Positions 8,138-15,287 of a stretch of DNA of 35,417 nucleotides are shown here, one piece after another. Position numbers and translations under genes: made by a program. The stretch's first letter is position 1. Each line of letters begins with the position of its first letter. Source of the stretch: Klenkia terrae (GTDB taxonomy: Bacteria > Actinomycetota > Actinomycetes > Mycobacteriales > Geodermatophilaceae); the NCBI RefSeq assembly GCF_900491935.1, contig NZ_UEXK01000004.1:350362-385778 (forward strand). The letters are read 5' to 3'. Below the pieces are notes generated by a model. That model was given only the letters and a program-made list of their open reading frames with translations, did no database searches and was not told the origin of the DNA.

Positions 8138-8725
8138 TCAGGCCGCCTGCTGCGCGCCCGGCAGCCGGCCGAGGATCTCGCCGGCGGTCAGCTCGCGCGG
8201 CCCGCGGTTGTAGGGCAGCACCGAGAGCAGGCGCGCCATCGTGCACGTGTCAGTCAGGGCGGAGGCGGTGAGCCCGGCGCCCACGCCGCCGGCGAGCAGG
8301 GAGGCCTTCGGGGCGCGCCAGCCGAGGGCGACCCCGGCCACGACGAGGGAGCCGGCGAGGAGGCGGACCTGCCGCTCCATCGGCCAGCGGGCCCGCCCAC
8401 GCACGACCTCACCGCCGGCCGCGGCGTAGGCGCCGATACCACCGTCCAGGACGTGGACGTGGTCGGCGCCGACTCCCGCCAGCCGCTGCCGGGCCTCCGC
8501 GGCGCGGGCCCCGGAGGCGCAGACCAGCACGACCTGGCGGTCCAGCCGGGCGGCCAACTGATCGGCGTGCTCCCCGAGCAGGGTGAGTGGCACGTTGTAG
8601 GAGCCGGCGACATGAGCGGTCTCGAACTCCGCCGGGCTGCGGACGTCGATCACCGTGACGGCGTCGGGGTCGCGGATCCAGTCGATGACCGTGTGGGCGT
8701 CGAGGCGGTCAGGGGCGGGCGTCAT
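8138..8725 (-). CDS. membrane rhodanese (rhodanese + DUF2892)
   Basis: 195 residues. An N-terminal rhodanese domain (about 8–105) has the active-site loop CASGARA with Cys69, followed by a DUF2892-type region (about 112–175, starting RWPMERQVRLLAG) with two hydrophobic helices. This is the architecture of E. coli YgaP, an inner-membrane sulfurtransferase. It would carry sulfane sulfur on Cys69 at the membrane. GAAGGA lies 6–7 nt before the ATG. It is 47 bp downstream of the persulfide dioxygenase gene, consistent with one transcript. Confidence 0.85.
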   Translation of the reverse strand: MTPAPDRLDAHTVIDWIRDPDAVTVIDVRSPAEFETAHVAGSYNVPLTLLGEHADQLAARLDRQVVLVCASGARAAEARQRLAGVGADHVHVLDGGIGAYAAAGGEVVRGRARWPMERQVRLLAGSLVVAGVALGWRAPKASLLAGGVGAGLTASALTDTCTMARLLSVLPYNRGPRELTAGEILGRLPGAQQAA

Positions 8726-8772
8726 GGGTGTCCTTCAGGAAGTGCGGCGATGTCGGGGCGGACGGTGGTGGT

Positions 8773-10158
8773 TCAGGCAGTGGGAGATCCGGCCCCTTCG
8801 GTAGGGCACTCGTCTTCGAGGCCCGCCTCGGCCGCAGCGCCGTACGAGTCGTTGATGAGGACGACCTGGCGACCGGGGCGGTCCAGGACCGAGGCCGCGA
8901 TGGACGCCCGGTAGCCCGAGCCGCAGTACACCCACACCTCGCCCTCGGGCACCTCGCCGATGCGGTCGTTGAGTTCGTGCAACGGGATGTGCTGGGAGTC
9001 GCGCACCCCGCCCTGGGCGCGTTCGTCGTCGCGGCGCGCATCGAGGACCTGCACCGGCCCCAGGCGGACGGCTTCGGCGAGACCGGGGAAGTCACTCACC
9101 TCGTAGGAGCGGAGCTGTGCCCCGTCGGCCAGCGTCTCGATGTTCCCGACTGCGGCACCAGCCAGCTCGTCGACGCCGATTCGAACCAGCTGCCGGCGCG
9201 CCTCGGCGACCTGCTCGTCGCTCTCGCCGATCAGGGTCAGCGGCGCACCCCACCGGTAGAGCCAGCCGAGGTAGGTGACGAAGTTGTCGCCCAGCTCGAA
9301 GTTCAGCGAGTCGGTCAGGTGTCCGGCCGCGAAGGCGGTGCGCTCCCGCAGGTCGACCACCCACTCACCGGCCTCGATCCGCCGGCGCAGCTCCGCCGGG
9401 TCGACGAGCTGGGGCAGGGACAGGTCCACCGGCGGCGGGCCCTGCCGATTAATCGGCCCCATGTGGGCGTAGTAGGCGGGAAAGGCGTCCAGCCCGGCCA
9501 GCAGCGTGTCGACGTAGTCCTGCTCGGCCGACGTCAGGGCGGGGTTGACCCGCCTCTGCTCGCCGACGGTGGACGCCGTTCCGCTGGTGGGCGTGGCCGA
9601 GCAGAAGCTGCCGAACCCGTGGGTGGGAAAGACTCCGGTTTCCGCGGGGAGTTCGCGGGCGAGCCGCTGCACCGAGTGGTATTGCGCGTGGGTCAGGCCC
9701 ACGGTGTCCTCGGGGCTGACCAGGTCGGTTCGCCCGGTGGAGCCGTAGAGCATCGAACCGCCGGTGAACACCGCCTCGACGTCTCCGTCGGCGTTCTCCA
9801 GTGCGTAGCTCATGTGGTGGTGGGTGTGTCCGGGGGTGTGCAATGCCCGCAGCCGCATCCGACCGGCCTGGAACTCCTCGCCGTCGCCGGCCGGCAGGTG
9901 GTCGAACTCTGCGCCGCTGTCGGCGGGCACCACGTAGGCGGCACCGGTGCGCTGGGCCAGCTCCAGCCCGCCGGTGACGTAGTCGTTGTGGATGTGCGTC
10001 TCCAGGACGTGGGTCACTCGGACTCCGCGCTTGTCGACCAGGTCCAGGACCCGGTCAATGTCCCGCTGGGGGTCGACCACGACGGCGATTTCGCCGTCAC
10101 TGGCCAGGTAGCTGCGGTCGCCGAGGCTGGATGTCTCGATCGTCTCGATCTGGATCAT
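8773..10158 (-). CDS. persulfide dioxygenase–rhodanese fusion (ETHE1/CstB-like)
   Basis: 461 residues from the ATG at 10158, chosen because GGAAGGA lies ideally before it; an ATG 21 bp upstream is in frame. An N-terminal metallo-beta-lactamase domain (1–~250) has THIHND at 54–59, PGHTHHH at 109–115 and PTHGFGS near 183. Two rhodanese domains follow: one without a catalytic cysteine (about 260–350) and one with YCGSGYRAS, Cys412. Family members oxidise glutathione- or other low-molecular-weight persulfide to sulfite with O2 and Fe(II), and the rhodanese part handles thiosulfate or persulfide. The Asp ligand that follows FTG in ETHE1 is replaced here (FTGGSMLYG); I believe this is common in the actinobacterial branch, but metal binding is not certain. 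It is the catalytic centre of the sulfur module. Confidence 0.85.
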   Translation of the reverse strand: MIQIETIETSSLGDRSYLASDGEIAVVVDPQRDIDRVLDLVDKRGVRVTHVLETHIHNDYVTGGLELAQRTGAAYVVPADSGAEFDHLPAGDGEEFQAGRMRLRALHTPGHTHHHMSYALENADGDVEAVFTGGSMLYGSTGRTDLVSPEDTVGLTHAQYHSVQRLARELPAETGVFPTHGFGSFCSATPTSGTASTVGEQRRVNPALTSAEQDYVDTLLAGLDAFPAYYAHMGPINRQGPPPVDLSLPQLVDPAELRRRIEAGEWVVDLRERTAFAAGHLTDSLNFELGDNFVTYLGWLYRWGAPLTLIGESDEQVAEARRQLVRIGVDELAGAAVGNIETLADGAQLRSYEVSDFPGLAEAVRLGPVQVLDARRDDERAQGGVRDSQHIPLHELNDRIGEVPEGEVWVYCGSGYRASIAASVLDRPGRQVVLINDSYGAAAEAGLEDECPTEGAGSPTA

Positions 10159-10215
10159 GGGTTGTCCTTCCGTAGGCATGTGCTGCGCGCTGGGTGATGG
10201 AGGTCGAGTGGTGGC

Positions 10216-10533
10216 TCAGGCGACGTGGCCGGGGGCCCCGTCGGGCGTGGCGACCGGCAGGCCGGCCTTCGCCCAGGCAGTCATGCCCCCGTCCATGACC
10301 TCGGCGGTCCACCCGGACCCACCGAGGAGCTCGGCGGCCTTGCCTGCGCGACCGCCGCTACGACAAACGGTGACGACGGTCCGGTCCCGGTCGAGCTCGC
10401 CGAGGCGGGCCGGAAGCTGGCTCAGGGGAATGTGCGTCGCGCCGTCGATACGCCCGGCGCTCCACTCGTCGTCCTCTCGGACGTCGAGCAGTTGCACCTG
10501 ATCACGACGGCTGTTGACGGTCTTCGGATCCAC
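10216..10533 (-). CDS. single-domain rhodanese sulfurtransferase
   Basis: 105 residues, one rhodanese domain with LLDVRE near the start and the active-site loop CRSGGRAG, Cys57. The GTG start has a strong AAAGAGGAG 5 nt upstream. It ends 57 bp before the persulfide dioxygenase. It is closely similar in pattern (IPLSQLPARL, GGM.W) to the first domain of the triple rhodanese at 10962–12026, suggesting one derives from a copy of the other. Confidence 0.9.
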   Translation of the reverse strand: MDPKTVNSRRDQVQLLDVREDDEWSAGRIDGATHIPLSQLPARLGELDRDRTVVTVCRSGGRAGKAAELLGGSGWTAEVMDGGMTAWAKAGLPVATPDGAPGHVA

Positions 10534-10801
10534 GTTGACTCCTCTTTCAGTTGCGGGGGTCTTGCCAGGGGTGCCGCAGGGCCGGCCAGGGAGCGGAATG
10601 ACCGCTCCGGTTCAACCTCATGAGCTAGCGCGTGCCGCCGTCCTCGTCGACCACCACTGCCGCAGACCGGCGCGGTGATCTCGAAGCTGGCGCATTTGAG
10701 GCCGGGTGCCCGCCAGCGCCTCGACGAAGTCGGAAGGCGCGGGCGATGATCATGGCGCCGGCGCGGTTCGGCGGTCCGGCGAGCGTCACCGGACCGGCCA
10801 G
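10534..10801. other. 268-bp gap inside the sulfur gene cluster
   Basis: No intact gene. On the minus strand, GPVTLAGPPNRAGAMIIARAF (first 20 residues GPVTLAGPPNRAGAMIIARA) is followed in a shifted frame by DFVEALAGTRPQMRQLRDH, which reads like a protein fragment broken by a frameshift. I do not recognise the family. The gap may also hold a promoter for the downstream rhodanese–dioxygenase part. Confidence 0.3.
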
Positions 10802-10969
10802 TCACCGGCGGGAGAACAGCCGCGCAAGCCAGCCCGGCGCGGAGCCGTCGTCGTAGTGACCGGGGCAGCGGTGGTTAGTTGGTACGCCACGCATGACCTG
10901 GTCCACGTGCTGACCGCAGCCGGCCCACGTGGTCTTGCCGCAGGTCCGGCACGCGACTGCTCTACACAT
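10802..10969 (-). CDS. tiny cysteine-rich zinc-ribbon-like protein
   Basis: 55 residues, with Cys at 2, 7, 10, 18 and 35 and His at 21, 33 and 38: CRTCGKTTWAGCGQH then RCPGH. The pattern CxxC...CxxH/C suggests a small zinc-binding fold. I recall similar orphan proteins of 45–60 residues (CKTCGKTTWAGCG) in many actinobacteria, with no known function. The ATG overlaps the stop of the triple rhodanese by 8 bp (ATGTGTAG), with GGAGGAAG upstream, so it is translationally coupled to it. A persulfide- or metal-related role is possible from context only. Confidence 0.75.
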   Translation of the reverse strand: MCRAVACRTCGKTTWAGCGQHVDQVMRGVPTNHRCPGHYDDGSAPGWLARLFSRR

Positions 10970-12026
10970 GAGTGGCGTCTTCCTCCATGGTCCGGTCGTC
11001 TGGGCGTGGCGGTGCATGGAGCCCGACGGCGGCGGCGCCGGTCTCCCGGTCGTCGTAGGGCCCGTCCACGAGGATCGGGTGGTACCCGGCGCGGGCGAGG
11101 ATGGAGGCGGCGATCGACGCGCGGTAGCCCGACCCGCTGTAGACCCAGACCTCAGGCTGGGGCACGCGGCCGAGGCGGACCCGCAGATGGTCGACAGGCA
11201 CGTGCAGGGAGCCGCGCACACCGCCGGCGGCGCGCTCGTCGAGGCGGCGCACATCGAGGACGGTCGGCGTCCCGGCCGCCATGGCCTGCGCGAGTCCGGC
11301 GAAGTCGGTGACCGGATAGGAGGCCACGGGGCGTCCGCCGGTGAGCTCCTCGGGGCGGCCGATCGCGGCTCCGTTGATTCGGTGGATACCGACCCGCATC
11401 AGTCGGCGGCGCGCGTCGGCGATCTGCGCCCGGGTGTCGGCGATGAGGGTCAGCGGCGCACCCCAGTCGTAGAGCCGGCCCAGGTAGGTCGCGAAGTCGT
11501 CACTCAACTCGAAGTTGAGCGCGCCGGGCAGGTGGCCGGCGGCGAACGCGGTACGGGTGCGGATATCGACCACCCACTCGCGGACGAGAAGACGGCGGCC
11601 CAACTCGGCCAGATCGACGATGCGGGGTTTGGAGAGGTCGGCCGGGTCCGGCCCTTCGGAGCCGACATGCCCGGCCTCCTCTACCGAACGGGGCAGGGTA
11701 TAAAGATCAGAAATGGGGGAGCCGACAGTCGGCCAGCCGTCGCTGACCCAGTCGTTCATGCCACCCGTCAGGTTGCTGACCATGAACCCGGCGACGGTCA
11801 ACAACTCGGCGGCCCGCTGGCTGCGCCGCCCGCTCTGGCAGACGACCACGATCGACCTGCGAGGATCCAGCTCGTCGAGCCTGGCGGGCAGCTGACCGAG
11901 CGGGATGTTGGTGCTGCCGGGGATTTGGCCGCAGGCGACCTCCTCCGGCTCGCGGACGTCGAGAACGGCCACGTTGTCGCGGACGACGCTCAGATGGGCG
12001 GGGGTCACCTGTGGGACGAGGTTCAT
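10962..12026 (-). CDS. triple-rhodanese protein, mosaic, only first domain with catalytic Cys
   Basis: 354 residues in three rhodanese-like domains. Domain 1 (1–~105) has the loop CQSGRRS, Cys63. Domain 2 (about 128–215) has AFAAGHLPGALNFELSDDF and no catalytic cysteine. Domain 3 (about 225–320) has VYSGSGYRAS where the dioxygenase fusion has VYCGSGYRAS, so the catalytic position is Ser297 (AGC for TGC). Domains 2–3 match the C-terminal rhodanese pair of the persulfide dioxygenase, and domain 1 matches the single rhodanese. The protein therefore looks like a join of those two genes without the metallo-beta-lactamase domain. GAGAGGA precedes the ATG, and it starts 24 bp after the CstR-like gene. 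Likely a sulfur carrier or scaffold. Confidence 0.8.
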   Translation of the reverse strand: MNLVPQVTPAHLSVVRDNVAVLDVREPEEVACGQIPGSTNIPLGQLPARLDELDPRRSIVVVCQSGRRSQRAAELLTVAGFMVSNLTGGMNDWVSDGWPTVGSPISDLYTLPRSVEEAGHVGSEGPDPADLSKPRIVDLAELGRRLLVREWVVDIRTRTAFAAGHLPGALNFELSDDFATYLGRLYDWGAPLTLIADTRAQIADARRRLMRVGIHRINGAAIGRPEELTGGRPVASYPVTDFAGLAQAMAAGTPTVLDVRRLDERAAGGVRGSLHVPVDHLRVRLGRVPQPEVWVYSGSGYRASIAASILARAGYHPILVDGPYDDRETGAAAVGLHAPPRPDDRTMEEDATHV

Positions 12027-12050
12027 CGGGTCCTCTCGCAGGGTCGGCGG

Positions 12051-12317
12051 TCAGGCCAAGGACAGAAACAGCCGCTCGAGTTCGCGCAGATCGACCTCGC
12101 GCGCCTTGCCATCCTCGGAGGTGGAGCAGTAGCGCATCCCCGTGGAGACCACCGCGAAGCCGGCCCTGCTCAGCGCCTTGGATGCCGCGGCGAGCTGGGT
12201 GACCACGGCCGAGCAGTCCCGCCCGTCCTCGATCATGCGGACGATGCCGCCGATCTGGCCCTCAACGCGCTTCAGGCGCTTGATCACGTCGACGAGCTCG
12301 CTCTGGGGGATGTCCAC
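12051..12317 (-). CDS. cstR: CsoR/RcnR-family repressor, CstR-like (persulfide sensing)
   Basis: 88 residues, all-helical DUF156 (CsoR/RcnR) repressor. The family motif RLKRVEGQIGGIVRMIEDGRDC (short form RLKRVEGQIGG) places Cys35 at the first sensing position, and Cys64 (MRYC) at the second. The His that copper-sensing CsoR carries four residues before its second Cys is Gly here. Two cysteines without that His is the pattern of CstR, which senses persulfides by forming di- or trisulfides between the two cysteines. The GTG at 12317 was chosen because a promoter with TACCGT 7 nt upstream would start transcription there and because further upstream frame is occupied by the operator. It heads the sulfur operon and probably represses it and itself. 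Confidence 0.8.
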   Translation of the reverse strand: MDIPQSELVDVIKRLKRVEGQIGGIVRMIEDGRDCSAVVTQLAAASKALSRAGFAVVSTGMRYCSTSEDGKAREVDLRELERLFLSLA

Positions 12318-12324
12318 GCAGACA

Positions 12325-12353
12325 ACGGTACATACCCCCTGGGGTACCTGCAA
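12325..12353 (-). promoter_or_regulatory. cstR-like promoter with operator in the spacer
   Basis: Read on the minus strand: TTGCAG (12353–12348), a 17-bp spacer (12347–12331), TACCGT (12330–12325), 7 nt, then the GTG. The spacer contains the inverted repeat TACCCC-CT-GGGGTA (12333–12346, as read on plus). CsoR/CstR-family operators are G/C-tract palindromes flanked by A/T, so a repressor bound here would block polymerase directly. The transcript would be leaderless. All elements are visible; regulation is inferred. Confidence 0.6.
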
Positions 12354-12428
12354 CCTGCCTCAGAGAGCCGATCTTGGTGAGCAGGACCCACCAGTGGGCC
12401 GACTCGGTTGACAGTGGCGTCCACCAGA

Positions 12429-13811
12429 GTGGTGTGCGACGGGCTCGTGACCAGCGAGCCTTGGACGTAGAGGCGGCCACCGCGTGATCTTCTTGAAGAC
12501 CTACCACAGTGCTTCAGGAGACCAACGCGATGACCGCTCCGAGCAGTATCGACCCTGCCCACTTCCTGTCCGAGCAACTGGCCCAGGCCAGCCCTGATCT
12601 GCTGCGCCAGATGCTGACCACCTTCATCAACACGCTGATGTCGGCGGAGGCCGACGCGGTCTGCGGCGCCGAGTACGGGGCCCGCTCGACCGAGCGCACC
12701 AACGTGCGCAACGGCTACCGGGGCCGGGAGTTCGACACCCGCGCCGGCACCCTCGATCTCGCAATCCCGAAGCTGCGTGCCGGGTCGTACTTCCCGGACT
12801 GGCTGCTGGAGCGCCGCCGACGGGCGGAGCGGGCGCTGACCACCGTGGTGGCCACCTGCTACCTGCTCGGCGTGAGCACCCGGAGGATGGAGAAGCTGGT
12901 GGAGTCCCTGGGCATCACCCGGCTCTCGAAGTCGCAGGTCAGCGAGATGGCCAAGGATCTCGACGCCCAGGTGGCCGACTTCCGGCACCGCCCGCTGGAC
13001 GCCGGCCCCTACACCTTCCTGGCCGCCGACGCCCTCGTGCTCAAGGTCCGTGAGGGCGGCCGGGTGGTCAACGTGCACGCCCTGGTCGCCACCGGGGTCA
13101 ACGGCGACGGGCACCGGGAGATCCTGGGCCTGCAGGTCACCTCGTCCGAGGACGGCGCCGGCTGGCTGGCGTTCTTCCGGGACCTGACCGCCCGCGGCCT
13201 GACCGGCGTGCAGATGGTCACCTCCGACGCGCACGCCGGCCTGGTGACCGCGATCGGCGCCACCCTGCCCGGTGCCGGCTGGCAGAGGTGTCGGACTCAC
13301 TACGCGGCGAACTTGATGGCGGCGACTCCAAAGGCGTCCTGGCCGTGGGTACGGGCGCTGCTGCACTCCGTCTACGACCAGCCTGACGCCGCCTCCGTGC
13401 ACGCCCAGTTCGACCGGGTGCTCGACGCCCTGGCCGACAAGCTCCCGAAGGTGGCCGAGCACCTCGAGGCCGCCCGCGCCGACGTGCTGGCCTTCACCGC
13501 CTTCCCCAAGGAGGTCTGGCGGCAGATCTGGAGCAACAACCCCAGCGAGCGGCTCAACCGGGAGATCCGCCGGCGCACCGACGTGGTCGGCATCTTTCCC
13601 GACCGCGACGCCCTCATCCGCCTGGTCGGCGCCGTGCTCGCCGAACAGCACGACGAATGGACCGAAGGCCGCCGCTACCTCGGCCTCGACGTCCTTGCCC
13701 GCTGCCGCATCCGACCCGTTCCCGACACGAACACCGCCACCGAGGAGGTGACCATCCCCGCCCTCAGCGCATGACCAACGAGAAGATCACGCGTCAGCCG
13801 TCACACACCAC
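12429..13811 (+). mobile_element. IS256-family insertion sequence
   Basis: Intact transposase flanked by candidate terminal inverted repeats: GTGGTGTGCGACGG at 12429–12442 and its complement (one mismatch) at 13798–13811. A second perfect 13-bp inverted pair, CGCGTGATCTTCT, lies at 12481–12493 and 13781–13793, asymmetrically placed relative to the outer pair. I could not find a clean 8–9-bp target duplication, so the exact ends are uncertain by some tens of bases. Confidence 0.7.
12530..13774 (+). CDS. IS256-family transposase
   Basis: 414 residues, the usual full length for this family. The catalytic DDE residues fall at Asp167 (FLAADALVL), Asp233 (VTSDAHAGL) and Glu340 (NNPSERLNREIRRRTDVVGI), the last within the strongly conserved C-terminal signature of IS256-type mutator transposases. 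AGGAG lies 9 nt before the ATG at 12530; an upstream in-frame start at 12509 lacks such a site. No frameshift or stop is seen, so the element may still be active. It separates the sulfur module from the excisionase-like gene. Confidence 0.95.
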   Translation: MTAPSSIDPAHFLSEQLAQASPDLLRQMLTTFINTLMSAEADAVCGAEYGARSTERTNVRNGYRGREFDTRAGTLDLAIPKLRAGSYFPDWLLERRRRAERALTTVVATCYLLGVSTRRMEKLVESLGITRLSKSQVSEMAKDLDAQVADFRHRPLDAGPYTFLAADALVLKVREGGRVVNVHALVATGVNGDGHREILGLQVTSSEDGAGWLAFFRDLTARGLTGVQMVTSDAHAGLVTAIGATLPGAGWQRCRTHYAANLMAATPKASWPWVRALLHSVYDQPDAASVHAQFDRVLDALADKLPKVAEHLEAARADVLAFTAFPKEVWRQIWSNNPSERLNREIRRRTDVVGIFPDRDALIRLVGAVLAEQHDEWTEGRRYLGLDVLARCRIRPVPDTNTATEEVTIPALSA

Positions 13812-14230
13812 GCCAGCGGACTTGACCAACCTCCAGTAGTTCTCCAGTCCCCGTCGGCACACGGGTTCTCCGACTGTCGCGGCGACCGGCGAGCGTGCTG
13901 CCCGAGCGCGGGCGTGGCAGTGACGGCGTCGCGGCGGACGACCGGGCATCGGCCGGAGACGACCTACAGACGGGCTCGGCAGACCCCGGATCGGGACGGG
14001 ACGGGGGGCGGGCCCGACCGCAGGACCGAGCGCTGCCCACCAACTGTCCCGGGCGCCCGACCCCTCCGGCGTCGACAGATGCCGGCCCGTCGCTGGCAGA
14101 TCAGGCGCCAACGGTGGCCGCTGCAGGAGAAGAACCGGAGACAGCTCGAGAAAGCTGGCTGTGAAGTGTCACCACCGGGCCCGAAATGGCGCCTTCTGTG
14201 GTGAAGGCACCGCCACCGACGACCCCCGGG
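13812..14230. other. non-coding stretch, no gene supported
   Basis: About 420 bp after the IS256 end. Open frames here (13895–14164 plus, 13794–14111 minus) are proline/arginine/alanine-rich, without domains or good start signals. It may be degraded remains of the target region. I see nothing definite. Confidence 0.4.
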
Positions 14231-14238
14231 AGCCAGCC

Positions 14239-14448
14239 ATGCCCGACCCGACCGCCGACCACGAGCCGGAGCTGCTCACCATCACCGAGGCCGCGGAGGT
14301 GCTCCGCGCGCCTGTCGCGACCCTCCGGTACTGGCGACACCTCGGCACCGGCCCGAACAGCTTCCGACTCGGCCGGCGCGTCCTCTACCGCCGCGCCGAC
14401 CTGCGGACCTGGATCGACGCACAAGCAGACCAGTCCCCGCGCCGATAG
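14239..14448 (+). CDS. excisionase-like helix-turn-helix protein
   Basis: 69 residues with a MerR-like winged helix-turn-helix (HTH_17/excisionase type): LLTITEAAEVLRAPVATLRYW, then a wing with FRLGRRVLYRRADLRTWID. Such proteins act as excisionases or small regulators on integrative plasmids and phages of actinobacteria. GGGAG lies 8 nt before the ATG. No integrase is found next to it, which is unusual; the partner may have been lost or lie beyond the window. Confidence 0.8.
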   Translation: MPDPTADHEPELLTITEAAEVLRAPVATLRYWRHLGTGPNSFRLGRRVLYRRADLRTWIDAQADQSPRR

Positions 14449-14530
14449 CCACCGCCGCCGGACAGCTGCGGGACGGGCCTGGGGCCGCTTTCGGACGCCG
14501 GGCACGCGGTGAGGTCGGTGCCACCACCGG

Positions 14531-14557
14531 CTGTGGACAGCGAAGGGGCATCCACAG
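14531..14557. repeat. inverted repeat CTGTGGA/TCCACAG
   Basis: Perfect 7-bp inverted repeat with a 13-nt centre, in the 179-bp gap before the unknown two-gene unit. Each arm resembles part of a DnaA box (TTATCCACA type), but only loosely. It could be an operator for the downstream unit. Confidence 0.35.
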
Positions 14558-14627
14558 AAGCCGACCGGGACAGGCCGGGCCAGCGCCGCAACGTCGACGC
14601 TGCCCACACGCACCCAGAGGAGGAGCG

Positions 14628-15287
14628 ATGGGATGGATGGGCCCGGTCGTGGACGGCCAGGAGCATGAAGGCTGGGTGGTGCCGCTGTTCGCCGACGGCG
14701 CGCAGGGCGCCGGCACCAGCAGCGCCCGCGGCCGGCTGATAGCCCGCCCGCCCGACGACGGGCCCTGCAACGGCGACCGGGTGCGGCTGACCTACCGCGA
14801 CGGCTCCACCGCCGAGGGACTCTGGCAGGACAGCACGCTCATCCGCGGCGACGGGATCGTGCACCCCCGCACCAGCGGCCAGGTCCGCCTCGAGGCGATC
14901 GAGCAGGCGGAGGAGTGGCGTCCGGACGCGGAGGTGGTCGGCTGGGTCGCCGGCTGCACCTGCGGCTGGCGCGGCACCCCCTGGACCCGCGTGACCGAAT
15001 GGGAGCTGGCCGACCCGGCGGCGCGGCGGCTCGCCGTCACAGGCCCGTGGGCCGATTTGGAGGCCGCCGACGAGACCCTGGTGATGACCGAATGGCGCCG
15101 CCACATCGCCGGATGGCAAGCCCTCGAGGAGGTCGAGGCGACCGCCGCCCGGCAGGCAGCCGCCGCCCGCGCCCTGGATGAGGCGGTCCGCGCCGCGGTC
15201 GTGGCCGGTGCCTCGTGGGCCGACATCGGCCGGGTGACTGGCCTGACGGCCGGGTCGGCCACCGAGCGGTGGTCGGTCCGTGACTGA
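14628..15287 (+). CDS. unknown protein, mobile-element type, CxCGW motif
   Basis: 219 residues; family not recognised with confidence. The N-terminal part (about 35–85) is beta-rich. A CTCGWRGTPWTR motif near 109–120 has two cysteines, like short CxCGW motifs I recall in hypothetical proteins next to MobF relaxases. An alanine-rich helix near 160–190 ends in a possible helix-turn-helix (AGASWADIGRVTGLTAGSATERW, core WADIGRVTGLTAGSA). GGAGGAG just before the ATG is a strong ribosome-binding site. The stop overlaps the next gene by 8 bp. Confidence 0.7.
   Translation: MGWMGPVVDGQEHEGWVVPLFADGAQGAGTSSARGRLIARPPDDGPCNGDRVRLTYRDGSTAEGLWQDSTLIRGDGIVHPRTSGQVRLEAIEQAEEWRPDAEVVGWVAGCTCGWRGTPWTRVTEWELADPAARRLAVTGPWADLEAADETLVMTEWRRHIAGWQALEEVEATAARQAAAARALDEAVRAAVVAGASWADIGRVTGLTAGSATERWSVRD

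Noticed and set aside
12284-13651. Minus-strand frame across the IS256 transposase
   Set aside because: Antisense shadow of an intact transposase.
13895-14164. Plus-strand open frame after IS256
   Set aside because: No ribosome-binding site, no recognisable motif, biased composition.
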